From NCBI GenBank assembly GCA_027485235.1, contig JAIXRJ010000008.1, positions 1 through 64,000 on the forward strand: 64,000 nucleotides of DNA, in the 5' to 3' direction. Shown here piece after piece: positions 46,500 through 55,462 of the stretch. The notes under the pieces were generated by a model. The model saw only the letters and a program-made list of their open reading frames with translations. It was not told the DNA's origin and ran no database searches. The translations under genes and the position numbers were made by a program. The DNA is from Comamonadaceae bacterium. GTDB taxonomy: Bacteria; Pseudomonadota; Gammaproteobacteria; Burkholderiales; Burkholderiaceae_C. How positions within the stretch are numbered: the stretch's first letter is position 1; each line of letters opens with the position of its first letter.

Positions 46500-46963
46500 G
46501 CGGCACCGCCTTTCTTCGTGTCTGCAGCAGCACGGTGGATGGCGGCGCGCACGCGCTGGTAGGTGCCGCAGCGGCACAGATTGGTCATGGCGGCGTCAAT
46601 TTCAGCGTCGGTGGGCTTGGGGTTTTTGTCGAGCAGGGCGGCGGCGGCCATCAGCATGCCGCTTTGGCAGTAGCCGCATTGGGGCACTTGCTCGGCGATC
46701 CAGGCCGCTTGGAGTGGGTGGGGCTTTTCTGCCGTGCCCAAGGACTCGATGGTTTTGATTTTTTGTGATGCAACAGCAGACACGGGCATCACACAAGAGC
46801 GCACGGGCTGGCCGTCGACATGGACCGTGCAGGCCCCGCAAGCGGCGATGCCGCAGCCGAATTTGGTGCCGGTGAGATGGAGTTCATCGCGCAGCACCCA
46901 AAGCAAAGGGGTGGCGGGGTCGGAGGTGGCCGTGCGGCTTTGGCCGTTGATGTTCAGTTGCAC
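46496..46963 (-). CDS. 2Fe-2S subunit of the molybdenum hydroxylase
   Basis: 155 residues. Plant-type 2Fe-2S ligands in KFGCGIAACGACTVHV with the following RSC, and the second cluster in QCGYCQSGM and LCRCGTY. Electron-transfer partner of the adjacent large subunit. The GTG at 46963 is preferred because CTGGAG lies eight bases upstream; an ATG at 46990 has no ribosome-binding site and would add nine residues. The small subunit has no signal of its own and would be carried by its partner. Confidence 0.92.
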   Translation of the reverse strand: MQLNINGQSRTATSDPATPLLWVLRDELHLTGTKFGCGIAACGACTVHVDGQPVRSCVMPVSAVASQKIKTIESLGTAEKPHPLQAAWIAEQVPQCGYCQSGMLMAAAALLDKNPKPTDAEIDAAMTNLCRCGTYQRVRAAIHRAAADTKKGGAA

Positions 46964-47038
46964 AGAAACTCCAGAAAAAATCAAGACCATGGTAGTCCAA
47001 AAGCACGCACGCAGTCCCTTGTTGCTGGGTGTGTCGCC

Positions 47039-47353
47039 TCACAAAAGTTTCGACAAGGGTGGCAAACCTTGGCGGCGACGTGCCTGCTGACAAGCGTCGC
47101 TGCCTTTTTCAAATTCACGGCAGGGCGATGGACGCCATTCGTAAATGCCACAAATGGCTTTTTCGCCGGTCTTGCCATAGAGCGCAGCGCAGCGGGGCGG
47201 GCTGTGGTCGGTGCCGCGCATGCGGCAGGTGTGTTCGGTGATGGGCGAGGCCAGTTCGGCTGGCACATCGCCGCCGCCTTCTTCGTATTCGAAAAAGGAA
47301 AAGTCCACCCGAAAGCTCACGCAGCAAGCGCCGCAGGTGGTGCAGGCGGACAT
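47039..47353 (-). CDS. YkgJ family cysteine cluster protein
   Basis: 104 residues with the CxxCGxCC start (SACTTCGACCVSFRVDF), HTCRMRGTDHSPPRCAALYG, and the closing YEWRPSPCREFEKG. These cysteines probably bind zinc or an iron-sulfur cluster; COG0727 members are uncharacterised. Its ATG at 47353 lies 14 bp past the argF stop, so it may be transcribed with argF and argD. Confidence 0.85.
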   Translation of the reverse strand: MSACTTCGACCVSFRVDFSFFEYEEGGGDVPAELASPITEHTCRMRGTDHSPPRCAALYGKTGEKAICGIYEWRPSPCREFEKGSDACQQARRRQGLPPLSKLL

Positions 47354-47367
47354 GTCAGGCGGAATTG

Positions 47368-48303
47368 TTAAGAGTTGATGCGGCCCAAAAGCAAAAACTC
47401 CATGAGTGCCTTTTGCACATGCATGCGGTTTTCGGCTTCGTCCCACACGACCGATTGGGGACCGTCGATGACTTCGGCGCTGACTTCTTCGCCGCGGTGG
47501 GCGGGCAGGCAGTGCATGAACAGGGCGTCGGGCTGGGCCACTTGCATCATGGTCTCGTCCACGCACCAATCGGCAAAGGCTTTCTTGCGGGCCTCGTTTT
47601 CGGCCTCAAAGCCCATGCTGGTCCACACGTCGGTGGTGACCAAGTCTGCGCCTCGGCAGGCGTCTTCAGGGTCTTTGAAGATTTTGTAGCTGTCGGCGCT
47701 GCGCAAACCGGCCACGGCCTGGTCCACCTCGTAGCCGCTGGGCGTGCTCAGGTGCACCGTGAAGCCCAGCAACTCGGCGGCCTGCAGCCAGGTGTTGGCC
47801 ATGTTGTTGCCGTCACCCACCCAGGCGACCACTTTCCCTTGAATCGAGCCACGGTGCTCGATGTAAGTGAAGATGTCGGCCAGGATTTGGCAGGGGTGAA
47901 ACTCGTTGGTGAGGCCGTTGATGACGGGCACACGCGAGTGCGAGGCAAAGCGCTCGATCTTGTCTTGGCCATAGGTGCGGATCATGACGATGTCGGTCAT
48001 GCGGCTGATCACGCGGGCACTGTCTTCGATGGGCTCGGAACGCCCCAATTGGCTGTCGCCGGTGGTCAGGTGCACCACAGAGCCACCGAGCTGGTACATG
48101 CCCGCTTCAAAGCTCACGCGGGTGCGGGTGCTGGCTTTTTCAAAGATCATGGCCAGAGTGCGGTCGGCCAGCGGGTGGTATTTTTCGTAGGCCTTGAACT
48201 TGCGTTTGATCTCGGCGGCGCGTGCAAACACATGCGCGTACTCGTCTGCCGTGAGGTCTGTGAACTGCAGGTAGTGCCGCACGGGCGCTGGGGCGTTGCT
48301 CAT
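47368..48303 (-). CDS. argF: Ornithine carbamoyltransferase
   Basis: Makes citrulline from ornithine and carbamoyl phosphate. 311 residues. Carbamoyl phosphate site FEKASTRTRVSFEAGM; NEFHPCQILADIFTYIE; ornithine site in VTTDVWTSMGFEAE and the catalytic loop MHCLPAHRGEEVSAEVIDG. The start overlaps the argD stop as ATGA, so both genes are translationally linked. Confidence 0.97.
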   Translation of the reverse strand: MSNAPAPVRHYLQFTDLTADEYAHVFARAAEIKRKFKAYEKYHPLADRTLAMIFEKASTRTRVSFEAGMYQLGGSVVHLTTGDSQLGRSEPIEDSARVISRMTDIVMIRTYGQDKIERFASHSRVPVINGLTNEFHPCQILADIFTYIEHRGSIQGKVVAWVGDGNNMANTWLQAAELLGFTVHLSTPSGYEVDQAVAGLRSADSYKIFKDPEDACRGADLVTTDVWTSMGFEAENEARKKAFADWCVDETMMQVAQPDALFMHCLPAHRGEEVSAEVIDGPQSVVWDEAENRMHVQKALMEFLLLGRINS

Positions 48304-49502
48304 GGCGTTTCTGCCAAAAAAGCCTTGATCAAGGGCGCCAAAATCGCGACCACTTCGTCAGCCTCGGATTCGGTCATGACCAGTGGCGGGACCAGGCGGA
48401 TCACGCTGTCGGCCGTCACGCTCAGCAGCAAACCGGCCTCGGCCGCGCGGCTCCAGATGGGGCCGCAAGGGCGGTCGAGTTCCACGCCCAGCATCAGGCC
48501 CTGGCCACGGATTTCCTGAACGCCTTGAACACCTGCCAAGGCATGTTCAAGGGCAGCGCGCAAATGCTCACCGACCCGCGCCGCATTGGCCATCAGGCCA
48601 TCTTTTTCCATGATCCGGATGGTCTCCACACCGGCGCGCATGGCCAGCGGGTTGCCGCCAAAGGTGGTGCCGTGGTTGCCGGGCTGGAAGATGTGGGCGG
48701 CCTTGGGGCCCGCCACCACCGCGCCAATCGGCACGCCCGAGCCCAGGCCCTTGGCCAGCGGCATGACGTCGGGCACGATGCCTGCCCACTGGTGCGCAAA
48801 CCATTTGCCGGTGCGGCCCATGCCACACTGCACTTCGTCGATCATCATCAGCCAGTCTTTTTGGTCACACAGGGCGCGCACTTGCTGCAGATACTCAATG
48901 CGCATCGGGTTGATGCCACCTTCGCCCTGGATGGTTTCCATGAACACGGCCACCACATTGGGGTTGCCTTCGGTGGCTTTTTTCAGGGCTTCGATGTCAT
49001 TGACCGGCACGCGCAAAAAACCGTCGAGCATGGGGCCAAAGCCTTTTTTCAGCTTTTCGTTGGCGGTGGCGCTCAGGGTGGCGATGCTGCGGCCATGAAA
49101 GGCTTTTTCATAGACCACGATCTCGGGCTTGTCGATGCCCTTGTCGTGACCGTATTTGCGCGCCAGCTTGATGGCCGCTTCGTTGGCCTCAAGCCCTGTG
49201 CAGCAGAAAAACACATTGGTCATGCCCGACAACTCAACCAACTTGGCCGCCAGCACTTCGGCGTTGGGCACATGGAAATAATTGCAGCTGTGGATCATCT
49301 TGCCCAGCTGGTCTTGCAGTGCCGGAACCAAATCAGGGTGGTTGTGACCCAGGGTGTTTACGGCAATACCGGCCAATGCGTCGAGGTATTCCTTGCCATT
49401 GACGTCCCAGACTCTGCAACCCTGACCATGGCTGAGTGCAATCGGCAGTCGGCCATAGGTGTTCATGGTGTGCGGTGAGGCGGCTTCAATGTGAGCGGTC
49501 AT
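48300..49502 (-). CDS. argD: Acetylornithine / succinyldiaminopimelate aminotransferase
   Basis: PLP aminotransferase of arginine (and often lysine) synthesis. 400 residues. CCTGLEANEAAIKLARKY is the phosphate-binding region, WLMMIDEVQCGMGRTGKWFA holds the PLP Asp, and the Schiff-base Lys is in MPLAKGLGSGVPIGAVV. GGAG precedes the ATG at 49502. First gene of argD-argF-(ykgJ), diverging from the DUF3579 gene across a 209-bp gap. Confidence 0.95.
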   Translation of the reverse strand: MTAHIEAASPHTMNTYGRLPIALSHGQGCRVWDVNGKEYLDALAGIAVNTLGHNHPDLVPALQDQLGKMIHSCNYFHVPNAEVLAAKLVELSGMTNVFFCCTGLEANEAAIKLARKYGHDKGIDKPEIVVYEKAFHGRSIATLSATANEKLKKGFGPMLDGFLRVPVNDIEALKKATEGNPNVVAVFMETIQGEGGINPMRIEYLQQVRALCDQKDWLMMIDEVQCGMGRTGKWFAHQWAGIVPDVMPLAKGLGSGVPIGAVVAGPKAAHIFQPGNHGTTFGGNPLAMRAGVETIRIMEKDGLMANAARVGEHLRAALEHALAGVQGVQEIRGQGLMLGVELDRPCGPIWSRAAEAGLLLSVTADSVIRLVPPLVMTESEADEVVAILAPLIKAFLAETP

Positions 49503-49630
49503 GCGTGAACTCCGGAAAAAAAATTGGCCTCGTGAATCATGGGCCGCTGGTATGAGATTTTAGAGGCAGAACGCCAGTGTTTTTGCCAAGGGTACAGCGG
49601 TGTACTACGCGCTGTTTTGGTCATTTTTAA

Positions 49631-49649
49631 GTCTTATATAAGATACAAT
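49631..49649 (+). promoter_or_regulatory. Operator abutting the -10 of the DUF3579 gene
   Basis: GTCTTATATAAGAT (49631-49644) is the exact reverse complement of the 14-mer in the gntR/mdh region (19469-19482). The 12-bp palindrome directly abuts TACAAT (49644-49649), just as it abuts TATGAT at gntR. A matching -35 at normal spacing is not evident, which would suit a promoter that needs or is blocked by a regulator. Points toward the DUF3579 gene; it could also affect argD. Confidence 0.55.
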
Positions 49650-49711
49650 ACTCGGGTAAACCAGAGTGCTGTGATCCTGCCCTCTGCCCTGTCTCCTCAC
49701 ACCTCTACCCG

Positions 49712-50032
49712 ATGGTTTCAAACAGTGCCAAAGAAGTTTTCATCCAGGGCATCACCCAGGATGGCAAAACATTCCGCCCCAGCGATTGGGCGGAACGTCT
49801 GGCCGGCGTGATGAGCCCGTTTCGACCAGGCGGTGCCACCCCCGGCAGCCACCTCAGCTATTCCCCTTGGTGCATTCCCACGACCTTGGCCGGCGTGAAG
49901 TGCGTGGTGGTTCACCGCGACCTGCGCGATCACGAGGTCATGGCTTGGGACTTCGTGATGAATTTTGCGCGCGACAACGGTTTGCAATTGGCAGAAGCCT
50001 GTTTGCTGCCTGACCCGCCATCGGCCCAATAA
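49712..50032 (+). CDS. DUF3579 domain protein
   Basis: 106 residues, a single DUF3579 domain (EVFIQGITQDGKTFRPSDWA, ERLAGVMSPF, LSYSPWCIPTTLAGVKCVVV, LRDHEVMAWDFVMNFARDN). The family is confined mostly to Betaproteobacteria and regularly lies beside arginine genes and rpsT; no biochemical role is known to me. No ribosome-binding site precedes the ATG. The palindromic operator upstream is shared with the TCA regulator region. Followed by a terminator. Confidence 0.88.
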   Translation: MVSNSAKEVFIQGITQDGKTFRPSDWAERLAGVMSPFRPGGATPGSHLSYSPWCIPTTLAGVKCVVVHRDLRDHEVMAWDFVMNFARDNGLQLAEACLLPDPPSAQ

Positions 50033-50047
50033 CCCCCCAAGAACATC

Positions 50048-50070
50048 AAACCGCCTTCGGGCGGTTTTTT
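50048..50070 (+). terminator. Rho-independent terminator of the DUF3579 gene
   Basis: AACCGCC-TTCG-GGCGGTT stem with six T residues, 16 bases after the stop codon. Confidence 0.9.
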
Positions 50071-50085
50071 CATGTGCACAGTGCA

Positions 50086-50162
50086 GCAGGAGGGGCGTTT
50101 TGGTGGAAGACGATTTTATGAGCCTGCGAATCATGAGGAGCCCGCCAACACGCCCCTCCTGC
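50086..50162. repeat. Long inverted repeat between two facing terminators
   Basis: GCAGGAGGGGCGT (50086-50098) is perfectly complementary to ACGCCCCTCCTGC (50150-50162). With two mismatches the pairing extends inward to about 21 bp, leaving a loop of roughly 35-40 bases. It lies between the DUF3579 terminator and the rpsT terminator and codes for nothing visible. Could be a REP-like or miniature element or a structured RNA. Confidence 0.6.
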
Positions 50163-50180
50163 GGTGTTTGAATGAACCAT

Positions 50181-50204
50181 AAAAAAACCGCCCGAAGGCG
50201 GTTC
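50181..50204 (-). terminator. Rho-independent terminator of rpsT
   Basis: On the minus strand GAACCGCC-TTCG-GGCGGTT followed by seven T residues, about 75 bases after the rpsT stop. The stem core is identical to that of the DUF3579 terminator facing it. Confidence 0.88.
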
Positions 50205-50279
50205 AGTTTCGCTGACAGCGCACCCGTTTCAAACGGCGGCCAGAAGATTCCGGCCGGGCTGTTGATCTTTAAAAGCGGA

Positions 50280-50582
50280 TCAGGCTGCCGCCAGGGCCAA
50301 GGCCTTGACTTTGGCGCTCAGGCGGCTCTTGTCGCGAGCAGCCTTGTTCTTGTGAAAGATGCCCTTGTCAGAGATCGTGTCCACAACAGCTTGCATCTTG
50401 GCAAAAAGTTCGGTGGCTTTGGTTTTGTCACCCGTCAGAACGGCCTTTTCGACGTTCTTCACAGCGGTACGGTATTTGGAACGCAGCGAAGAATTCGCAG
50501 CGTTGATCTTGATGTCTTGGCGGACGCGTTTGCGGCCGGAGGCAAGACGGGGGTTCTTTTTCTTTGGCTTAGCTGATGCCAT
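50280..50582 (-). CDS. rpsT: 30S ribosomal protein S20
   Basis: 100 residues, Lys/Arg/Ala-rich three-helix bundle. Starts [20 protein letters not shown], includes [19 protein letters not shown] and [20 protein letters not shown], all standard for S20. Binds 16S rRNA early in 30S assembly. AAAGGAAA lies upstream of the ATG. Alone in its transcript, as is usual, with its own terminator. Confidence 0.97.
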   Translation of the reverse strand: MASAKPKKKNPRLASGRKRVRQDIKINAANSSLRSKYRTAVKNVEKAVLTGDKTKATELFAKMQAVVDTISDKGIFHKNKAARDKSRLSAKVKALALAAA

Positions 50583-50626
50583 GGTGATTTCCTTTGGGGT
50601 TTGAGGATGATGCCGGCGAACCCAGC

Positions 50627-50632
50627 ATTATA
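50627..50632 (-). promoter_or_regulatory. -10 element of rpsT
   Basis: A consensus TATAAT on the minus strand, 45 bases before the rpsT start. No good -35 match is seen at 16-18 bp spacing. Confidence 0.5.
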
Positions 50633-50709
50633 AGGGAAGCCAAAAGTCGATCTGATGCCATCGCCCCCGTCTCAGAAAGAGATCAGAGGCCCCGCTACAC
50701 TCGTCAGTT

Positions 50710-52275
50710 GTGAGCCTTCTCCGATCTGCTTCTGTCGTTTCCGTTTTTACACTGGCCTCCCGGATCACGGGGCTGGTGCGTGAGCTGTTGATCGCTTCGG
50801 CCTTCGGTGCCAGCGCGTTGACGGACGCCTTCAATGTGGCTTTTCGGATCCCCAACCTGTTTCGGCGCTTGTTTGCCGAGGGTGCCTTCAGTCAGGCCTT
50901 TGTGCCGGTGCTGGCGGCCAGTCGGGCGCGGCACGGCGATCAAGCCACGAAAGACGCCATCGATAACGTGGCCACTGCTTTGGCCTGGTCTGTACTGGCC
51001 CTTTCGGTGTTGGGTGTGTTGGCCGCGCCATGGTTGGTCTGGGCTTTGGCCAGTGGCTTGCAGCAAGACGTCAAAGGTTACCAATCGGCCGTCCAGATGA
51101 CCCGTTGGATGTTCCCCTACATCGCCTTCATGGCGATGGTCGCCTTGTCGGCGGGCATTTTGAACACGTGGAAGCGGTTCGCGGTGCCGGCCGCCACGCC
51201 TGTGCTGCTCAACCTGAGCGTGGTAGGGGCTGTTTTGGTCCTGTCGCCTTGGTTGGCTGGACAGGGCATTGAGCCTGTTTATGCCTTGCCTGCGGGCGTC
51301 ATGTTGGGCGGGCTGCTGCAACTGTTGGTACAAATTCCGGCACTCAACCGTTTGGGTCTTTTGCCTCGCATTGGCCTGGGGCCATGGGCCCTGGTGCGTG
51401 CTTGGCGCAACCCGGCTACCCGCAACATCTTGCGCCTGATGGCACCGGCATTGCTCGGCGTGGGCGTGGCCCAGATTTCCTTGCTCATCAACACCCAAAT
51501 TGCCTCCCACCTGGCAACGGGCAGTGTCAGTTGGCTCAGCTATGCCGACCGATTGATGGAGTTTCCAACCGCCCTTTTGGGGGTGGCTTTGGGTGCCGTG
51601 CTGATGCCACAACTGGCGGCTGCCAAAGCCATGGGCGATGCAGACCGTTATGCAGCCATGCTCGACTGGGGTTTGCGTCTGGTCTTGCTGCTGGCCTTTC
51701 CGTGTGCAGCGGCTTTGCTGGTTTTCGCTGAGCCTTTGGTCTCGGTGCTTTACCACTACGGCGCCTTTACCGACCGGGATGTGCAACAGACCACCTTGTC
51801 CTTGACCGGTTACGGGATTGGCCTGTTGGGCCTGGTGGCCATCAAGGTGCTGGCCCCGGGTTACTACGCCAGCCAGGACATCCGAACGCCGGTCAAGATC
51901 GCCGTGCTGGTGCTGTTGATCACGCAATTGTTCAACCTGCTGTTTGTGCCATGGTTGCAGCACGCTGGGCTGGCCTTGTCCATTGGTTTGGGCGCGCTGG
52001 TCAATGCCCTGTGGCTGCTGATGGGCCTGTTGCGAAGGGGCAGTTACAAACCCCAGCCAGGTTGGTGGCGATTTGGCCTGCAGGTCATTTTGGCCACCAG
52101 TTTGGTGACGGCCTTGCTGTGGTGGGCTGCCCACCATTTGCACTGGGTCGGTATGCGGCAGACGCCATGGCTGCGCATCGGCTGGATGCTGGCGGTTTTG
52201 CTCACGTCAGCACTGTTGTACTTTGGGACTTTGTGGGTCACTGGCCTGCGCCTGAAGGCTTTTCTCAAGCGTTGA
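50710..52275 (+). CDS. murJ: Lipid II flippase MurJ (MviN)
   Basis: 521 residues, about 14 transmembrane helices, MOP superfamily. The N-terminus SVVSVFTLASRITGLVRELL, then FGASALTDAFNVAFRIPNLF, RRLFAEGAFSQAFVPVL, is the classical MviN signature; later SWLSYADRLMEFPTALLGVA and YYASQDIRTPVKIAV. Exports lipid-linked peptidoglycan precursor across the inner membrane. GTG start at 50710. Diverges from rpsT, as in many Betaproteobacteria. Confidence 0.96.
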   Translation: MSLLRSASVVSVFTLASRITGLVRELLIASAFGASALTDAFNVAFRIPNLFRRLFAEGAFSQAFVPVLAASRARHGDQATKDAIDNVATALAWSVLALSVLGVLAAPWLVWALASGLQQDVKGYQSAVQMTRWMFPYIAFMAMVALSAGILNTWKRFAVPAATPVLLNLSVVGAVLVLSPWLAGQGIEPVYALPAGVMLGGLLQLLVQIPALNRLGLLPRIGLGPWALVRAWRNPATRNILRLMAPALLGVGVAQISLLINTQIASHLATGSVSWLSYADRLMEFPTALLGVALGAVLMPQLAAAKAMGDADRYAAMLDWGLRLVLLLAFPCAAALLVFAEPLVSVLYHYGAFTDRDVQQTTLSLTGYGIGLLGLVAIKVLAPGYYASQDIRTPVKIAVLVLLITQLFNLLFVPWLQHAGLALSIGLGALVNALWLLMGLLRRGSYKPQPGWWRFGLQVILATSLVTALLWWAAHHLHWVGMRQTPWLRIGWMLAVLLTSALLYFGTLWVTGLRLKAFLKR

Positions 52276-52292
52276 GTGGCCAAGAGCACAAC

Positions 52293-53156
52293 ATGGATCT
52301 GAAATTTGAACCCGTCTCGCCATTGGATTACTTTGCCAGCCTGGTGCAAAGCGATGAGTACTTTCCTTTGCTGGAGGCGGCGGCCAGCCTGGCCCAGGAC
52401 GAAGAGCCTGAGCTGGATGTCCAGCATGTCCTCGATGACGTTGAGCGTCTGCTCAAGAGGGTCACCACCCGCATGCCGCCTGGCGCTGACGATCTGACCG
52501 AACTGGCCATCTTGAACCAAGTTTTTTACAAAGACATGGGCTTTGGCGTGAATGCCAACGATTTTTACGCACCCGAAAACAGCTACCTGCAAGAAGTGTT
52601 GCGCACCCGCAGAGGCTTGCCGATTTCCTTGGCGGTCATCTGGTTGGAACTGGCGCAGTCCCTGGGCCTGAAAGCACAAGGCATATCTTTTCCTGGCCAT
52701 TTTTTGGTCAAAGTGGCGCTGGCTGAAGGTTTGGTGGTGATGGACCCTTTGACCGGGGAGTCACTCGGTCTGGACAACCTGGCCGAGCGACTGGGCCCAT
52801 ATCGGGACGATGTGGATTGGGCTGCAGGCGCCGACCTGGATGGTGGTGAGACCCCCTTGGGGCTTTATTTACAGGGCTGCCCGCCTCGGGATTTGCTGGC
52901 CCGAATGCTGCGCAACCTCAAAGAAGTTTTTCGAACTCAAGAAGACTGGCCGCGCATGTTGGCCGTGATGGACCGTTTGGTGGTGTTGCTGCCTGAAGTC
53001 TGGAGCGAGCGGCGCGATCGGGGATTGGTGCACGCCGAGTTGGGCAACACGCAAGACGCATTGCACGATTTGCGGGTGTATTTGGGCGCAGAGCCTTCAG
53101 CCCTTGACCATGCCGATCTGCGAGCCCGTTTGAGCGAACTCTCGGGCGAGGCTTGA
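52293..53156 (+). CDS. SirB1 family protein (transglutaminase-like with TPR tail)
   Basis: 287 residues. The N-terminal SirB1/transglutaminase-like domain shows LTELAILNQVFYKDMGFGV, YLQEVLRTRRGLPISLAVIW and GISFPGHFLVKV; the Cys of active transglutaminases is not evident. The C-terminal part (about 190-285) holds TPR-like helices. The family has no established enzymatic role. Starts 17 bp after murJ and is presumably co-transcribed. Confidence 0.9.
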   Translation: MDLKFEPVSPLDYFASLVQSDEYFPLLEAAASLAQDEEPELDVQHVLDDVERLLKRVTTRMPPGADDLTELAILNQVFYKDMGFGVNANDFYAPENSYLQEVLRTRRGLPISLAVIWLELAQSLGLKAQGISFPGHFLVKVALAEGLVVMDPLTGESLGLDNLAERLGPYRDDVDWAAGADLDGGETPLGLYLQGCPPRDLLARMLRNLKEVFRTQEDWPRMLAVMDRLVVLLPEVWSERRDRGLVHAELGNTQDALHDLRVYLGAEPSALDHADLRARLSELSGEA

Positions 53157-53163
53157 TGCGCTC

Positions 53164-54216
53164 TTAGGCGACTACGACTGGTTCGCCTTGGCCTTGTGAG
53201 GCGATGGTGCCAATCGTGTAGACGGTCTCACCCAAGCTTCGCAGTGTGCTTGCGCAGCTTTCAGCCTCTTGCGCATCCACCACCACCACCATGCCGATGC
53301 CATTGTTGAAGGTGCGGTTCATTTCGAAGTCGTCAATCCCGGCCGTGGCTTGCAACCAGGCAAACAATTCGGTTTGAGGCCAGCTGCCTTTTTGCAGGTG
53401 AGCGGCCAGGCCCTCGGGCAAGACGCGGGGGATGTTTTCAAGCAGGCCACCACCCGTGATGTGGGCCAAGGCCTTGATGCCAGAGGCCGCTTCAGTATGA
53501 GGGTGCTTGGCCAAGGCGGCCAGCACATTCAGCACATACAGCCGGGTGGGCTCCATCAGGGCTTGCTTGAAGGGCTTGCCGTCCAAGGTGGCGGGGGCAT
53601 TGCTGCCAGCGCGCGCTATGCATTGGCGCACCAAGCTGAAACCGTTGGAGTGCACACCGCTTGAAGCCAGACCCAGCACCACATCGCCAGCCTTGACGTT
53701 CTGGCCTGTGAGGATTTTCGATTTTTCAACCGCGCCGACCGCAAAACCAGCCAGGTCGTATTCACCTGAAGGGTACATGCCGGGCATTTCAGCGGTTTCG
53801 CCCCCGATCAGAGCGCAGCCCGACAATTCGCAGCCCTTGGCAATGCCGCCCACCACCGCAGCGGCCGTGTCCACGTCCAGCTTGCCGCAAGCAAAGTAGT
53901 CCAGGAAAAACAAGGGCTCAGCCCCTTGCACCAGCACATCGTTCACGCTCATGGCCACCAGGTCGATGCCCACGGTGTCGTGCATCTGCCACTCAAACGC
54001 CAGCTTGAGCTTGGTGCCCACGCCGTCGGTGCCGCTCACCAACACGGGTTCCTTGTAGCGCTTGGGCACTTCAAACAGCGCGCCAAAGCCGCCAATGCCC
54101 GCCAGCACGCCTTCACGCATGGTTTTCTTGGCCAGGGGTTTGATGCGCTCGACCAGCGCGTCGCCCGCTGCGATGTCAACGCCTGCGTCTTTGTAGGAAA
54201 GGGGTGTTTGGCTCAT
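53164..54216 (-). CDS. purM: Phosphoribosylformylglycinamidine cyclo-ligase (AIR synthetase)
   Basis: Fifth step of purine synthesis, ATP-dependent closure to aminoimidazole ribonucleotide. 350 residues. Motifs: [95 protein letters not shown], and [21 protein letters not shown] precedes the ATG at 54216. Converges on the SirB1 gene and diverges from the AI-2E family permease gene. Confidence 0.97.
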   Translation of the reverse strand: MSQTPLSYKDAGVDIAAGDALVERIKPLAKKTMREGVLAGIGGFGALFEVPKRYKEPVLVSGTDGVGTKLKLAFEWQMHDTVGIDLVAMSVNDVLVQGAEPLFFLDYFACGKLDVDTAAAVVGGIAKGCELSGCALIGGETAEMPGMYPSGEYDLAGFAVGAVEKSKILTGQNVKAGDVVLGLASSGVHSNGFSLVRQCIARAGSNAPATLDGKPFKQALMEPTRLYVLNVLAALAKHPHTEAASGIKALAHITGGGLLENIPRVLPEGLAAHLQKGSWPQTELFAWLQATAGIDDFEMNRTFNNGIGMVVVVDAQEAESCASTLRSLGETVYTIGTIASQGQGEPVVVA

Positions 54217-54346
54217 GGTGTGGCCCTCAAAGGGCAAGTAAATGGTGTAAGCGGGCCCGTGAAGGGCTGGCAGACTAAAATCAAATCCTATTTTAAGGGT
54301 TGACCCTGAGGGTCCCCGATCACCTTTCACAAAAGACGAGCACGCC

Positions 54347-55462
54347 TTGCAGCAACCTGTTCCATTTTTGATGTCCCGCTTGGCCGCTTGGAGTGGCGTG
54401 GCGCTGTTGGTGGTCTTTGTTTTTTGGCTGCTGGCTCCGGTGTTGGCTCCTTTCATGGTGGCGGCAGTTTTGGCCTATGTGCTGCACCCTTTGGTGCTCA
54501 CGCTGGTTCGTATTTCGGGCGACCGCTTGCCACATCTTTTGGCCGTGGTGCTGGTTGAAATTTTGGCGCTCCTGGCCCTGCTGGGCGTTGCTTTGCTGCT
54601 GGTGCCGATCCTGGTGAGGGAGTGGCCCTTGCTGCAGCAGCAAATCCCTGTGCTGCTGGACAAACTGGACGCATCGCTCAAGCCCTGGCTGGCTCAAATG
54701 GGGATCACAGTTTCGCTGGATGTGTCCGAATTGAAAAACCAGTTGGTTCAGTACATCAGCGCCAACCGCGAAGACTGGTGGGCGCCGCTGATGTCGTCGC
54801 TCAAACTGGGCGGCAGCGCTGCACTTGCTGTGGCGGGTTTTGCGGTCTTGGTGCCTGTGGCCTTGTTTTATTTCCTCAAGGATTGGTCTCGCCTGATGCG
54901 CTCGAGCGCCGATTTGGTCCCCCCTGCCTGGCGCGTTGCGTTTGACAGTTTCATGGGCGAGTGCGACAGCGTGCTGGGTGAATACCTGCGGGGCCAATTG
55001 CTGGTCATGCTGTGTTTGGCGGTTTTTTACGCTTTGGGCTTGTGGCTTTTTGGTTTGGATCTGGCTTTGCCGATTGGCATTTTCACTGGCTTGGCGGTGT
55101 TTGTGCCCTACTTGGGTTTTGGTGTGGGATTGGTGCTGGCCTTGCTGGCCGGTTTGCTGCAAATGGCCCCCAGCCAGGCCTTGCTCATGGTGTCGGTGGT
55201 GTTTGGCCTGGGCCAATTGATCGAGAGTTTTGTCCTCACCCCCAGGTTGGTGGGCGAGCGCATCGGTTTGCATCCTTTGACGGTGATTTTGGCCTTGATG
55301 GCGTTTGGTCAACTGATGGGTTTTGTCGGCGTGCTGATCGCCTTGCCCGCCAGTGCCGTGTTGTTGGTGGCTTTGCGCCGTGTGCGTCAGCGCTACCTGA
55401 GCAGTGAGCTCTACCAAACCCCTGGCGAAGACGCAGGCCACCCCGGGTCCGGCCAAGCATGA
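54347..55462 (+). CDS. AI-2E family transporter (PerM-like permease)
   Basis: 371 residues, around eight transmembrane helices. Conserved [18 protein letters not shown] near the N-terminus, then an extramembrane coiled region (residues 85-150), [48 protein letters not shown] and [20 protein letters not shown] at the end, all typical of the family. Substrate unknown; relatives have been tied to signalling-molecule export or ion/proton antiport. TTG start at 54347; an ATG at 54371 is an alternative. The stop overlaps hda as ATGA. Confidence 0.88.
   Translation: MQQPVPFLMSRLAAWSGVALLVVFVFWLLAPVLAPFMVAAVLAYVLHPLVLTLVRISGDRLPHLLAVVLVEILALLALLGVALLLVPILVREWPLLQQQIPVLLDKLDASLKPWLAQMGITVSLDVSELKNQLVQYISANREDWWAPLMSSLKLGGSAALAVAGFAVLVPVALFYFLKDWSRLMRSSADLVPPAWRVAFDSFMGECDSVLGEYLRGQLLVMLCLAVFYALGLWLFGLDLALPIGIFTGLAVFVPYLGFGVGLVLALLAGLLQMAPSQALLMVSVVFGLGQLIESFVLTPRLVGERIGLHPLTVILALMAFGQLMGFVGVLIALPASAVLLVALRRVRQRYLSSELYQTPGEDAGHPGSGQA

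Noticed and set aside
50704..52143. 479-codon minus-strand frame opposite murJ, rich in Gln and His
   Set aside because: Composition is what antisense of Leu/Ala/Val-rich membrane protein codons gives; murJ itself is certain.
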